DNA of 64,000 nucleotides from Streptomyces sp. Root1304 (GCF_001426405.1 NZ_LMEP01000012.1:1006707-1070706), one strand, 5' to 3'; positions 9,425 through 18,942 are shown, counted from the stretch's first letter. Numbers and translations: made by a program. The notes: a model not told the origin generated them from the sequence alone.

Positions 9425-9476
9425 GCGGGGCCGTAAGACGTCCTTAAAGGCAGCCTGTGAACAGCCCCTCCGGCCC

Positions 9477-10802
9477 CTACAGCCCCGGGATCCGGCCGTT
9501 GCGGAAGAGGTCCACGAAGATCTGGTGGTCGGCCCGGGCCCGCGCCCCGTACGCGTGCGCGAAGTCCACGAGCAGCTCCGCGAAGCCCTCCTCGTCGGCG
9601 GCGATGGCCGCGTCGATGGCCCGCTCCGTCGAGAACGGCACCAGCGAGTGGCCGCTGGAGTCGTCCGCCGCCGCGTGCATCGTGGCCGTCGCCCGGCCCA
9701 GGTCGGCGACGGTGGCCGCGATGTCCTCGGGGTCGTCGATGTCCGACCAGTCCAGGTCCACGGCGTACGGCGAGACCTCCGCGACCAGCTGCCCGGCGCC
9801 GTCCAGCTCCGTCCAGCCCAGCCAGGGGTCCGCGTGCGCCTGGAGCGCCCGCTGCGAGATCACCGTGCGGTGGCCCTCGTGCTGGAAGTACCCGCGCACC
9901 GCCGCGTCCGTCACATGGCGGGAGACGGCCGGGGTCTGCGCCTGCTTGAGGTAGATCACGACGTCGTTCTCCAGGGCGTCGCTGTTGCCCTCCAGGAGGA
10001 TGTTGTACGAGGGGAGGCCGGCCGAGCCGATGCCGATGCCGCGCCGCCCGACGACGTCCTTGACCCGGTAGGAGTCGGGGCGGGTCAGGCTGGACTCGGG
10101 GAGGGTCTCCAGATAGCCGTCGAAGGCCGCGAGGACCTTGTAGCGCGTGGCCGCGTCCAGCTCGATCGCGCCGCCGCCCGCCGAGAAGCGGCGCTCGAAG
10201 TCGCGGATCTCCGTCATGGAGTCGAGCAGCCCGAAGCGGGTCATGGCGCGGGCGTCGCGCAGCGCGTCGAGGAGCGCGCCCTCGGCCGTGTCCAGGGTGA
10301 AGGGCGGCAGCTCGTCGTTCTTGGCGCCGGTCGCGAGGGCGTGGATCCGCTCCCGGTAGGAGGCGGCGTAGATCCGGACGAGGTGGGTGATCTGCTCGTC
10401 GCTGAGGGCCTTGGTGTAGCCGATGAGCGCGAGGGAGGCGGACAGCCGCTTCAGGTCCCAGGTGAAGGGGCCCACGTACGCCTCGTCGAAGTCGTTGACG
10501 TTGAAGATCAGGCGCCCGTTGGCGTCCATGTACGTGCCGAAGTTCTCGGCGTGGAGATCGCCGTGGATCCAGACCCGGCCGGTGCGCTCGTCCAGGTAGG
10601 GGCCGCCGTGGGCCTCCCGCTCCAGGTCCGCGTAGAACAGGCAGGCGGTGCCCCGGTAGAAGGCGAAGGCGGAGCCGGCCATCTTGCGGAACTTGACGCG
10701 GAAGGCCGCGGGGTCGGCGGCGAGGAGCTCGCCGAAGGCGGTGTCGAAGACGGTGAGGATGTGCTCACCGCGCTCGGCTGCGGTGGGCTGCGGGACCGAC
10801 AT
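9477..10802 (-). CDS. DUF2252 domain-containing protein
   Basis: A 441-residue protein. The sequence carries the DUF2252 hallmark RVWIHGDLHAENFGTY, followed by NDFDEAYVGPFTWDLKRL. This arrangement resembles the catalytic loop of aminoglycoside-phosphotransferase/kinase-like folds (HGDLHxxN then a D-x-D metal segment), so a kinase-related activity is plausible though not demonstrated for the family. No membrane segment is present. The ATG at 10802 is preferred because AGGAGG lies 8 bases upstream; an upstream ATG at 10823 lacks a site. It is transcribed divergently from dnaE. Confidence 0.85.
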   Translation of the reverse strand: MSVPQPTAAERGEHILTVFDTAFGELLAADPAAFRVKFRKMAGSAFAFYRGTACLFYADLEREAHGGPYLDERTGRVWIHGDLHAENFGTYMDANGRLIFNVNDFDEAYVGPFTWDLKRLSASLALIGYTKALSDEQITHLVRIYAASYRERIHALATGAKNDELPPFTLDTAEGALLDALRDARAMTRFGLLDSMTEIRDFERRFSAGGGAIELDAATRYKVLAAFDGYLETLPESSLTRPDSYRVKDVVGRRGIGIGSAGLPSYNILLEGNSDALENDVVIYLKQAQTPAVSRHVTDAAVRGYFQHEGHRTVISQRALQAHADPWLGWTELDGAGQLVAEVSPYAVDLDWSDIDDPEDIAATVADLGRATATMHAAADDSSGHSLVPFSTERAIDAAIAADEEGFAELLVDFAHAYGARARADHQIFVDLFRNGRIPGL

Positions 10803-10912
10803 CGAGGGTGCCTCCTGGTGCAAGACTGCTCATGACAAATGGGACAGGTGTTCCCGGTCTCCCAACGCTCGACCGTACCGGCGAGTGCCCGCGCCCTGTC
10901 AGTCGGCCGACG

Positions 10913-10918
10913 TAGACT
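10913..10918 (+). promoter_or_regulatory. Candidate -10 element of dnaE
   Basis: TAGACT matches the TAGRRT-type -10 hexamer common for the Streptomyces vegetative sigma factor and lies 41 bases before the dnaE GTG, in the 157-bp region divergent from the DUF2252 gene. No convincing -35 is visible at the right spacing. Confidence 0.35.
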
Positions 10919-10959
10919 TCCACGCTGTCCCCCCAGAAATTCAGCCGGAGGCCTCCCCC

Positions 10960-13900
10960 GTGACCAAGCCGCCCTTCACGCACCTCCACGTCCACACCCA
11001 GTACTCGCTGCTGGACGGTGCCGCGCGGCTGAAGGACATGTTCAACGCGTGCAACGAGATGGGCATGACGCACATCGCCATGTCCGACCACGGCAACCTC
11101 CACGGGGCCTATGACTTCTTCCACAGCGCGAAGAAGGCCGGTGTGACGCCGATCATCGGCATCGAGGCGTACGTCGCCCCGGAGTCCCGGCGCAACAAGC
11201 GGAAGATCCAGTGGGGCCAGCCGCACCAGAAGCGGGACGACGTCTCCGGTTCCGGCGGTTACACCCACAAGACGATCTGGGCGGCCAATTCCACCGGACT
11301 GCACAACCTCTTCAAGCTCTCCTCCGACGCGTACGCCGAGGGCTGGCTCCAGAAGTGGCCCCGGATGGACAAGGAGACCATCTCCAAGTGGTCCGAGGGG
11401 CTCATCGCCTCCACCGGCTGCCCCTCCGGCGAGCTGCAGACCCGGCTCCGCCTCGGCCAGTTCGACGAGGCCCTGAAGGCCGCCTCCGAGTACCAGGACA
11501 TCTTCGGCAAGGACCGGTACTTCCTGGAGCTGATGGACCACGGCATCGAGATCGAGCGCCGGGTCCGCGACGGACTCCTGGAGATCGGCAAGAAGCTCGG
11601 CATCCCGCCGCTGGTCACCAACGACTCGCACTACACGTACGCGCACGAGTCGACCGCGCACGACGCCCTGCTCTGCATCCAGACCGGCAAGAACCTCTCC
11701 GACCCGGACCGCTTCCGCTTCGACGGCACCGGCTACTACCTCAAGTCCACGGACGAGATGTACGCCATCGACTCGTCGGACGCCTGGCAGGAGGGCTGCC
11801 GCAACACCCTCCTGGTCGCGGAGCAGATCAACACCGACGGCATGTTCGTCGAGAAGAACCTCATGCCGAAGTTCGACATCCCGGAGGGGTACACCGACAC
11901 CACCTGGTTCCGCGAGGAGACCATGCGGGGCATGCACCGCCGCTTCCCCGGGGGCATCCCCGAGGACCGCATGAAGCAGGTCGAGTACGAGATGGACACG
12001 ATCATCTCGATGGGCTTCCCCGGCTACTTCCTCGTCGTCGCCGACTTCATCATGTGGGCGAAGAAGCAGGGCATCGCCGTGGGCCCCGGCCGAGGCTCCG
12101 CGGCCGGCTCGATCGTCGCGTACGCCATGGGCATCACCGACCTCGACCCGATCCCGCACGGACTGATCTTCGAGCGCTTCCTCAACCCCGAGCGCATCTC
12201 GATGCCCGATGTCGACATCGACTTCGACGAACGCCGGCGCGTCGAGGTGATCCGGTACGTGACGGAGAAGTACGGCTCGGACAAGGTCGCCATGATCGGC
12301 ACCTACGGCAAGATCAAGGCCAAGAACGCCATCAAGGACTCCGCGCGCGTCCTCGGCTACCCGTACGCCATGGGCGACCGGCTCACCAAGGCCATGCCCG
12401 CCGACGTCCTCGGCAAGGGCATCGACCTCAACGGCATCACCGACCCCTCGCACCCCCGCTACGGCGAGGCCGGCGAGATCCGCGCGATGTACGAGAACGA
12501 GCCGGACGTCAAGAAGGTCATCGACACCGCCCGCGGCGTCGAGGGCCTGGTACGGCAGATGGGCGTGCACGCGGCCGGCGTGATCATGTCCAGCGAGCCC
12601 ATCGTCGACCACGCCCCGATCTGGGTGCGGCACACGGACGGCGTGACCATCACGCAGTGGGACTACCCCCAGTGCGAGTCGCTCGGCCTGATCAAGATGG
12701 ACTTCCTGGGCCTCAGGAACCTCACGATCATGGACGACGCCGTCAAGATGGTGAAGGCCAACAAGGGCATCGAGCTCGACCTCCTCGCCCTGCCGCTGGA
12801 CGACCCCAAGACGTACGAACTGCTCTGCCGCGGTGACACGCTCGGCGTCTTCCAGTTCGACGGCGGCCCCATGCGCTCGCTGCTGCGGCTGATGAAGCCC
12901 GACAACTTCGAAGACATCTCCGCCGTCTCGGCCCTGTACCGGCCGGGCCCGATGGGCATGAACTCGCACACGAACTACGCCCTGCGCAAGAACAAGCAGC
13001 AGGAGATCACCCCGATCCACCCCGAGCTGGAGAAGCCGCTCGAAGAGGTGCTCGCGGTCACCTACGGCCTGATCGTGTACCAGGAGCAGGTGCAGAAGGC
13101 CGCCCAGATCATCGCCGGGTACTCGCTCGGCGAGGCCGACATCCTGCGCCGCGTGATGGGCAAGAAGAAGCCCGACGAGCTGGCGAAGAACTTCGTCATC
13201 TTCCAGGAGGGCGCGAAGAAGAACGGCTACAGCGACCAGGCCATCCAGGCGCTCTGGGACGTCCTGGTCCCCTTCGCCGGCTACGCCTTCAACAAGGCGC
13301 ACTCCGCCGCGTACGGCCTGGTCTCCTACTGGACCGCCTACCTCAAGGCGAACTACCCCGCCGAGTACATGGCCGGTCTGCTCACCTCGGTGAAGGACGA
13401 CAAGGACAAGTCCGCGGTCTACCTCAACGAGTGCCGCCGCATGGGCATCAAGGTGCTCCCGCCGAACGTGAACGAGTCCGAGTCGAACTTCGCCGCCCAG
13501 GGCGACGACGTGATCCTCTTCGGTCTCTCCGCCGTGCGGAACGTCGGCACCAACGTCGTCGAGTCGATCATCAAGTCGCGCAAGGCGAAGGGGAAGTACA
13601 GCACCTTCCCGGACTTCCTCGACAAGGTCGAGGCCGTCGTCTGCAACAAGCGGACCATCGAGTCGCTGATCAAGGCCGGTGCCTTCGACGAGATGGGCCA
13701 CACCCGCAAGGGCATGGTCGCCCACCACGAACCCATGATCGACAATGTGGTCGCGGTCAAGCGCAAGGAGGCCGAGGGACAGTTCGACCTCTTCGGCGGG
13801 ATGGGCGACGAGGCGACCGACGAGCCCGGCTTCGGGCTCGACGTCGAGTTCTCCGATGTCGAGTGGGAGAAGTCCTACCTGCTCGCCCAGGAGCGCGAGA

Positions 13901-14499
13901 TGCTCGGCCTGTACGTCTCCGACCACCCGCTCTTCGGCATCGAGCACGTCCTCTCCGACAAGACGGACGCGGCGATCTCCCAGCTCACCGGCGGCGAGCA
14001 CTCCGACGGCGCGGTCGTCACCATCGGCGGCATCATCTCCGGCCTCCAGCGCAAGATGACCAAACAGGGCAACGCCTGGGCCATCGCCACCGTCGAGGAC
14101 CTGGCCGGTTCCATCGAGTGCATGTTCTTCCCGGCCACCTACCAGCTGGTCTCCACCCAGCTCGTCGAGGACACCGTCGTCTTCGTCAAGGGACGGCTCG
14201 ACAAGCGCGAGGACATCCCCCGTCTGGTCGCCATGGAGCTGATGGTCCCCGACCTGTCGAACGCCGGGACCAACGCGCCCGTCATCCTCACCATCCCCAC
14301 CGTGAAGGTCACCCCGCCGATGGTCACCCGGCTCGGCGAGATCCTGGGCCACCACAAGGGCAACACCGAGGTGCGGATCAAGCTCCAGGGCCCCCGGAAG
14401 ACCACCGTGCTCCGGCTCGACCGGCACCGGGTGCAGGCCGACCCGGCCCTCTTCGGCGACCTGAAGGTGCTGCTCGGCCCGTCCTGCCTGGCGGGCTGA
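10960..14499 (+). CDS. dnaE: DNA polymerase III alpha subunit
   Basis: The 1179-residue replicative polymerase subunit that extends DNA at the fork within the Pol III holoenzyme. Domains in order: an N-terminal PHP domain beginning FTHLHVHTQYSLLDGAARLK, the palm with catalytic acidic residues in MPDVDIDFDERR (Asp417 and Asp419) and in KMDFLGLRNL (Asp581), thumb/fingers, tandem helix-hairpin-helix, an OB fold (VTIGGIISGLQRKMTKQGNAWA) and the C-terminal tau-binding region. Length is typical of actinobacterial DnaE1. The GTG at 10960 follows CCGGAGG; an in-frame extension upstream to 10684 runs antisense through the neighbouring gene and is rejected. Essential housekeeping gene. Confidence 0.98.
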   Translation: MTKPPFTHLHVHTQYSLLDGAARLKDMFNACNEMGMTHIAMSDHGNLHGAYDFFHSAKKAGVTPIIGIEAYVAPESRRNKRKIQWGQPHQKRDDVSGSGGYTHKTIWAANSTGLHNLFKLSSDAYAEGWLQKWPRMDKETISKWSEGLIASTGCPSGELQTRLRLGQFDEALKAASEYQDIFGKDRYFLELMDHGIEIERRVRDGLLEIGKKLGIPPLVTNDSHYTYAHESTAHDALLCIQTGKNLSDPDRFRFDGTGYYLKSTDEMYAIDSSDAWQEGCRNTLLVAEQINTDGMFVEKNLMPKFDIPEGYTDTTWFREETMRGMHRRFPGGIPEDRMKQVEYEMDTIISMGFPGYFLVVADFIMWAKKQGIAVGPGRGSAAGSIVAYAMGITDLDPIPHGLIFERFLNPERISMPDVDIDFDERRRVEVIRYVTEKYGSDKVAMIGTYGKIKAKNAIKDSARVLGYPYAMGDRLTKAMPADVLGKGIDLNGITDPSHPRYGEAGEIRAMYENEPDVKKVIDTARGVEGLVRQMGVHAAGVIMSSEPIVDHAPIWVRHTDGVTITQWDYPQCESLGLIKMDFLGLRNLTIMDDAVKMVKANKGIELDLLALPLDDPKTYELLCRGDTLGVFQFDGGPMRSLLRLMKPDNFEDISAVSALYRPGPMGMNSHTNYALRKNKQQEITPIHPELEKPLEEVLAVTYGLIVYQEQVQKAAQIIAGYSLGEADILRRVMGKKKPDELAKNFVIFQEGAKKNGYSDQAIQALWDVLVPFAGYAFNKAHSAAYGLVSYWTAYLKANYPAEYMAGLLTSVKDDKDKSAVYLNECRRMGIKVLPPNVNESESNFAAQGDDVILFGLSAVRNVGTNVVESIIKSRKAKGKYSTFPDFLDKVEAVVCNKRTIESLIKAGAFDEMGHTRKGMVAHHEPMIDNVVAVKRKEAEGQFDLFGGMGDEATDEPGFGLDVEFSDVEWEKSYLLAQEREMLGLYVSDHPLFGIEHVLSDKTDAAISQLTGGEHSDGAVVTIGGIISGLQRKMTKQGNAWAIATVEDLAGSIECMFFPATYQLVSTQLVEDTVVFVKGRLDKREDIPRLVAMELMVPDLSNAGTNAPVILTIPTVKVTPPMVTRLGEILGHHKGNTEVRIKLQGPRKTTVLRLDRHRVQADPALFGDLKVLLGPSCLAG

Positions 14500-14521
14500 C
14501 CAGCAGTTCTCCCGCACGCGC

Positions 14522-14555
14522 AAGGGGCGCGCCCGTCGTCACGGGCGCGCCCCTT
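14522..14555. terminator. Terminator after dnaE
   Basis: Perfect 15-bp arms (14522-14536 and 14541-14555) enclose the loop CGTC; the arms read AAGGGGCGCGCCCGT and its complement and end in TTT. It lies between the convergent dnaE and the small gene at 14574 and is likely bidirectional. Confidence 0.85.
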
Positions 14556-14573
14556 TGCCGTACTCGGGATCCG

Positions 14574-14747
14574 TCAGTTGTGGCCGAAGCGCTTCTGACG
14601 GCCCTTGCGCGCCATGTCACCCGGTGTGACCTGGCTGGCGCGCTGTTCGGCCTGGGACTCCATCGCCGACTGCTGCGCCTGCTGGGCGCCGCGCTCGGCA
14701 GGCGACTGCTGCTTCTGACTGCGGTTCTGATTGCGGTTCTTGGCCAT
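14574..14747 (-). CDS. 57-residue Gln-rich basic protein, function unknown
   Basis: A small gene read directly from the sequence. It starts at ATG 14747 with GAGGAGG 6-7 bases upstream and ends in TGA at 14574. The protein begins MAKNRNQNRSQKQQSP, continues with an Ala/Gln-rich probably helical stretch, and ends TPGDMARKGRQKRFGHN. It has no hydrophobic segment and no Cys, and its charge is strongly positive. I recognise the general type as a conserved hypothetical of Streptomyces but can name no function; nucleic-acid binding would fit the composition. Both strong translation signals and the flanking terminator support a real gene. Confidence 0.75.
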   Translation of the reverse strand: MAKNRNQNRSQKQQSPAERGAQQAQQSAMESQAEQRASQVTPGDMARKGRQKRFGHN

Positions 14748-14963
14748 GGGGATGCCTCCTCAAAGGGACCTAGGGGCCAGGGCCGCTGTCAGACTCACAT
14801 ACGGTATGAACCGGCGCATGTTGGATCATTACGGAGCGTAAGGGCCTTCTGGAGGTGACATCCGCCACGCCGATGATCCAGTTCCGGCCGTCGAGCCCCC
14901 GCCCTTCGGGCAGACTCGAAGGAAATCCGAAGCAACTTCCGATCCCGAGGTTCCCGAAAGAGG

Positions 14964-16376
14964 GTGGAACACGTGGACCGCTGCGTCGTCCTGGTGGACG
15001 CCGGCTACCTGCTGGGTGCCGCCGCCAGTCTTCTCGCCGGGGAACCGGCCCGCTCACGGATCACCGTCGACCACGCCGGGCTCATCCAGCAGCTGCGCCA
15101 GCGCGCCGAGGCCGAGACGGCGCTGCCCCTGCTGCGGATCTACTGGTTCGACGGCGCGCCCGACCGGGTGCCCCAGCCCGAACACCGCAGACTGCGGGTG
15201 ATGCCCCGGGTCACCGTGCGGCTCGGCGCCCTGACGAGGAGCGACGGACGCTGGGCCCAGAAGGGCGTCGACGCGGCCATGCACACCGAGCTGACGGAGC
15301 TGGCCCGCAACCGGGCCTGCTCCGACATCGTGCTGGTCACCGGCGACGGCGACCTGCTGCCCGGTCTCATGTCGGCCAAGGAGCACGGCGTCGCCGTCCA
15401 CCTCTGGGCCGTCCAGGCCGCCGACGGCGACTACAACCAGTCCGAGGACCTGGTCGCCGAGGCCGACGAGCGGCGGGTCCTCGACCGGGCCTGGATCACC
15501 CGCGCGGTCCGCGCCAAGGACCTCAGCGGCCTCTGCGCGCCCGCGCCCGCCCCGCGCCCCGAGATCGCCGCCATCCTCTCGGCGCCCCTGCCGGAAGCCG
15601 CCCTCGCGGCCTCCGCCGAACGCGCCGCCGAGGCGGCCGCCGCCTCCGCCGCGGAGGCCGCCGCCAACGGCAGCCGCGTCCACGGCAACGGTCACGTCCA
15701 CCCCAACGGTCACCTCCGCGCCGACGGCCACGTCCACGGCGGCCCCCACGTCCACAACGGCGGCGGCCCCGGCCACGACGACGGTCACGACCGGAGCGAC
15801 GAGCACGCCCACGGCGAGGGCGAGCCCGCCCCGGCCCCCGGCAAGGGCGTCCCCACCCCCAAGGACCTCGCGGGCCTGCGCGGCCCCGGGAGCTCCGGGA
15901 GCGCCCCCGGCGGCGCCCCCCTGCCGCAGGGCGCGAGCGCGCTCCGCTGGTCCTCCGACCGCGGCTGGGTCGAGCGTCCGGCCGCCCCCCTCGGCGAACC
16001 GGCCGAGACCGCCTCCCTGCCCACCCTCGCCGCGCTCACGAGCGCCGAGCAGCGCTGGGCGGACCGCGAGGAGGACATCACCACCGTCGGCGGCGACCCG
16101 TTCGAGGTCGGACAGGTGTTCGCCCGCCGGTGGATGGAGCGGCTCCCCGAACAGACCCACGTCCAGAAACTCTCCACCCTCTACCCCCGCATCCCGCACC
16201 GCATCGACGGTGAACTCCTCCGCTACGCGGCACGGTTCGGCCTCCTCGCCCACAAGGACGACCAGATCGACGAACACGACCGCTACGCCATCCGGGCAGG
16301 ATTCTGGCGCGAGATCGACGTCCGGGCCGCCGCCGAACACGCCCCCGCGCCCGGAGCGGGCCCGGCGACCCCGTAG
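14964..16376 (+). CDS. NYN-domain (PIN-like) protein with His-rich insert
   Basis: A 470-residue protein. Residues 5-165 form a NYN/LabA-type nuclease-like domain, with acidic positions expected for metal binding: VVLVDAGYL near residue 11, the mid-domain KGVDAAMHTEL, and VTGDGDLLPG near residue 126. NYN domains are generally RNases. A Pro/Ala-rich low-complexity region follows and contains a His-rich stretch at residues 240-284 with about 12 His (HGNGHVHPNGH type repeats). A conserved C-terminal domain (about residues 365-455) holds QVFARRWMERLPEQ and a helical YAIRAGFWREID segment. GTG 14964 follows an AAAGAGG-type site; GTG 14973 is an alternative. RNA target unknown. Confidence 0.85.
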   Translation: MEHVDRCVVLVDAGYLLGAAASLLAGEPARSRITVDHAGLIQQLRQRAEAETALPLLRIYWFDGAPDRVPQPEHRRLRVMPRVTVRLGALTRSDGRWAQKGVDAAMHTELTELARNRACSDIVLVTGDGDLLPGLMSAKEHGVAVHLWAVQAADGDYNQSEDLVAEADERRVLDRAWITRAVRAKDLSGLCAPAPAPRPEIAAILSAPLPEAALAASAERAAEAAAASAAEAAANGSRVHGNGHVHPNGHLRADGHVHGGPHVHNGGGPGHDDGHDRSDEHAHGEGEPAPAPGKGVPTPKDLAGLRGPGSSGSAPGGAPLPQGASALRWSSDRGWVERPAAPLGEPAETASLPTLAALTSAEQRWADREEDITTVGGDPFEVGQVFARRWMERLPEQTHVQKLSTLYPRIPHRIDGELLRYAARFGLLAHKDDQIDEHDRYAIRAGFWREIDVRAAAEHAPAPGAGPATP

Positions 16377-16387
16377 GCTCTTCCCCC

Positions 16388-17368
16388 GTGAGTACGGTGT
16401 GCGTGGTGCGGGATCTGGTCAAGACGTACCCCGCCACGCGCGGCAGGCGCGGTGCGCCCGCGACACCCGAGGTGCGGGCCACCGACGGGATCGACCTCGA
16501 CGTGCGCGGCGGCGAGATCTTCGGCCTGCTCGGACCCAACGGAGCCGGCAAGTCCACCCTCGTCCGCCAGCTCACCGGCCTCATGCGCCCCGACTCCGGC
16601 ACCGTCCGCCTCCTCGGCCACGACCTCGTCCGGCACCCCGAACGGGCCGCCCGGCTCCTCGCCCACCTCGGCCAGGAGTCCACCGCCCTCGACGAGCTGA
16701 CCGTCTCCCTCGCCGCCGAGACCACCGGACGGCTGCGCGGCCTCACCGCCCCCGACGCCCGCGCCGAGCGCGACGCCGTCCTGGACGAGCTCGGCCTCGG
16801 CCCGCTCGCCTCCCGGCCCCTCAAGAAGCTGTCCGGCGGACAGCGCCGGCTCGCCTGCTTCGCCGCCGCGCTCGTCGGCCGCCGCTCCGTCCTCGTCCTC
16901 GACGAGCCCACCACCGGCATGGACCCCGTCGCCCGCCGCGCCGTCTGGGCGGCCGTCGACCGGCGCCGCGCCGAGCACGGCGCCACCGTGCTCCTCGTCA
17001 CCCACAACGTCATCGAGGCCGAGACCGTCCTCGACCGCGTCGCCGTCCTCGACAGGGGCCGGGTCATCGCCTGCGACACCCCCGCCGGACTCAAGGAACG
17101 CGTCGCCGGCGAGGTCCGCGTCGAGCTGGTCTGGCGCGAGGCCGCCCCGCTCCACCTCCCCGAGGTCGCCGCCCTGCGCGGACAGGCCCAGGAGACCGGT
17201 CGCCGCTGGAACCTCCGCCTCGCCCCCGACGCGGCCCGTGCCGCCGTCGCCACCGTCACCGGCGGAGCCGCCTTCGCCGCGCTCGACGACTTCACCCTGG
17301 CCACCCCCAGCCTGGAGGACGTGTACCTCGCCCTGGGCGGCGCGACCGAGGGGCTGGTGAAAGCGTGA
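16388..17368 (+). CDS. ABC transporter ATP-binding protein
   Basis: A 326-residue ABC ATPase of the exporter/drug-resistance type. Walker A is GPNGAGKST (around residues 49-57), the signature is LSGGQRRLACF, Walker B is VLVLDEPTTGMDP and the switch His lies in LLVTHNV. A roughly 90-residue C-terminal domain follows the nucleotide-binding core. The gene lies 11 bp after the NYN gene and is followed 40 bp later by its permease, so the two should form one exporter. The start has no strong ribosome-binding site. Substrate unknown. Confidence 0.93.
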   Translation: MSTVCVVRDLVKTYPATRGRRGAPATPEVRATDGIDLDVRGGEIFGLLGPNGAGKSTLVRQLTGLMRPDSGTVRLLGHDLVRHPERAARLLAHLGQESTALDELTVSLAAETTGRLRGLTAPDARAERDAVLDELGLGPLASRPLKKLSGGQRRLACFAAALVGRRSVLVLDEPTTGMDPVARRAVWAAVDRRRAEHGATVLLVTHNVIEAETVLDRVAVLDRGRVIACDTPAGLKERVAGEVRVELVWREAAPLHLPEVAALRGQAQETGRRWNLRLAPDAARAAVATVTGGAAFAALDDFTLATPSLEDVYLALGGATEGLVKA

Positions 17369-17408
17369 CCCGCCACCACCGGCCCGAGACCGTCAGGAGC
17401 TGTACGCA

Positions 17409-18236
17409 GTGAGCACCGTGTCCGCCGAGGCCCTGCCGACCGGCGCGCCCACCGTCCCGGCCCGCGCCGACGAGGACGCCGCCGCGCCCCTCGCCCCGCG
17501 CGCCCGGCTGCTGCCGGCCCTGGCCGCCGTCTACCGGGCGCAGCTCTCCCGCGCCCGGGTCGCCCGCATCCCGCTGCTCTTCGTCGCCACCTTCCAGTCC
17601 GTCGGGATCATGGTCCTGATGCGCGGGGTCGTCGACGGCGGCTCCGAGGCGCGGGCCGTCGTGGCCGGTTCCACCGTCCTCGTCGTCGCCTTCGTCGCGC
17701 TCAACCTGCTCGCCCAGTACTTCGGGCAGCTGCGGGCCACCGGCGGCCTCGACCACTACGCCACGCTGCCCGTGCCGCCCGCCGCCGTCGTGCTCGGCGC
17801 GGCGGGGGCGTACGCCTCCTTCACCGTGCCCGGCACCGCCGTCACCGCCGTCATCGGCTCCGTGCTCTTCGGGCTGCCGCTCGGCAACCTCTGGATCCTC
17901 GCCGCCGTCGTCCCGCTCGCCGGAGCGGCGCTCGCCGGCCTCGGCGCGGCCCTCGGCCTCCTCGCGCCCCGCCCGGAACTCGCCACCCTCCTCGGCCAGC
18001 TCGGCATGTCGGCCGCGCTGCTCCTCGGCGTGCTCCCGGCCGAGCGGCTGCCCGGGCCCATCGGCTGGGCCCGGGACCTGCTGCCGTCGACGTACGGCGT
18101 GGAGGCCCTGGCCCGCACCTTCGCCCCCCACCCCGACTGGGCCGCCGTCGCCCTCGACCTCGGCGTGTGCGCGGCGGTCGGCGTGGTCTCCCTGGCGGTC
18201 GCCACCGGGGCGTACCGGCGGGCCGCCGTCCGCTGA
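17409..18236 (+). CDS. ABC transporter permease (ABC-2 type)
   Basis: A 275-residue membrane protein with about six hydrophobic segments between residues 55 and 270, preceded by a polar Ala/Pro-rich N-terminus. The layout and the position directly after the ATPase fit an ABC-2 type permease of a two-component exporter. GTG start at 17409, 5-10 bases after AGGAG. Substrate cannot be inferred from sequence. Confidence 0.88.
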   Translation: MSTVSAEALPTGAPTVPARADEDAAAPLAPRARLLPALAAVYRAQLSRARVARIPLLFVATFQSVGIMVLMRGVVDGGSEARAVVAGSTVLVVAFVALNLLAQYFGQLRATGGLDHYATLPVPPAAVVLGAAGAYASFTVPGTAVTAVIGSVLFGLPLGNLWILAAVVPLAGAALAGLGAALGLLAPRPELATLLGQLGMSAALLLGVLPAERLPGPIGWARDLLPSTYGVEALARTFAPHPDWAAVALDLGVCAAVGVVSLAVATGAYRRAAVR

Positions 18237-18270
18237 GGCGGGCCACAGGGACACCTGGCACGATGGCGGG

Positions 18271-18906
18271 GTGACCGCACCCCTGACTCCGCCTCACCAG
18301 CCGACACCGCACGATCCCGACCGGCTCCCCCCGCCCCCGCACGGCACGGGCGGCGACCCGATCACGGCGGCCGAGGTCCTGCAGGGTGTCCTGGTGACCG
18401 TCGTCTCGGCCCTCGCGGGCGCGCTGCTGGGCGTGCTGTGGCTGAACCTGGCCCCCCGCGTCCTGCTCGTCTCGGACGGCAGGGGCGTCTACCTCAGCAA
18501 CTCCGAGGGCGAGGCGGCCATCGGCGCGGACGGCACGTTCGTCCTCCTCGCCCTGGCCTTCGGAGCGGTCGCCGCGCTCGTCGTCTTCCTGCTGCGCCGC
18601 AAGGGCGGCGTACCGCTGGTGCTCGGGCTCGCGCTCGGCGGCGTCCTCGGCTCGCTGCTCGCCTGGGGCCTCGGTACGTACTTCGGGCCGACCGACGACG
18701 TCGTCGCCCACGCCAAGGCGGTCGGGCCGAACATCGCCTTCGAGGCGCCGCTCGAACTGAACCTGGCGGTCGCCGCCATGCTGGCCTGGCCGCTCGCCGC
18801 GATGATCGTGCACCTGGCGCTCACGGCCGCCTTCGGCCCGCGCGACCCGGAGCCGGACCCGTGGGACCAGCCGAAGGCGTACACCCGGGGCCCGGGCCCC
18901 GGCTGA
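18271..18906 (+). CDS. Integral membrane protein of unknown function
   Basis: A 211-residue protein with a Pro-rich N-terminus and four predicted hydrophobic segments (about residues 38-60, 88-110, 114-135 and 165-188). The extracytoplasmic loop after the first segment contains VLLVSDGRGVYLSNSEGEAA. It resembles actinobacterial DUF2567-type proteins in size and layout, but I cannot confirm this. It lies 34 bp after the ABC permease on the same strand and may be cotranscribed with it. GTG start at 18271. Confidence 0.7.
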   Translation: MTAPLTPPHQPTPHDPDRLPPPPHGTGGDPITAAEVLQGVLVTVVSALAGALLGVLWLNLAPRVLLVSDGRGVYLSNSEGEAAIGADGTFVLLALAFGAVAALVVFLLRRKGGVPLVLGLALGGVLGSLLAWGLGTYFGPTDDVVAHAKAVGPNIAFEAPLELNLAVAAMLAWPLAAMIVHLALTAAFGPRDPEPDPWDQPKAYTRGPGPG

Positions 18907-18920
18907 CGGACACGGCCCGC

Positions 18921-18936
18921 CCGGCGCCCGCGCCGG
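18921..18936. terminator. Weak hairpin between convergent genes
   Basis: CCGGCG (18921-18926) and CGCCGG (18931-18936) pair around a CCCG loop in the 36-bp gap between the convergent membrane-protein and ybaK-like genes. The stem is short, so the terminator call is tentative. Confidence 0.35.
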
Positions 18937-18942
18937 ACCGGG

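Noticed and set aside
10765-14523. A 1252-codon open frame antisense to dnaE
   Set aside because: It mirrors dnaE codon bias (third-position G/C leaves the antisense frame free of stops), its translation is low-complexity Asp/Val/Leu/Arg, and no ribosome-binding site or domain is present.
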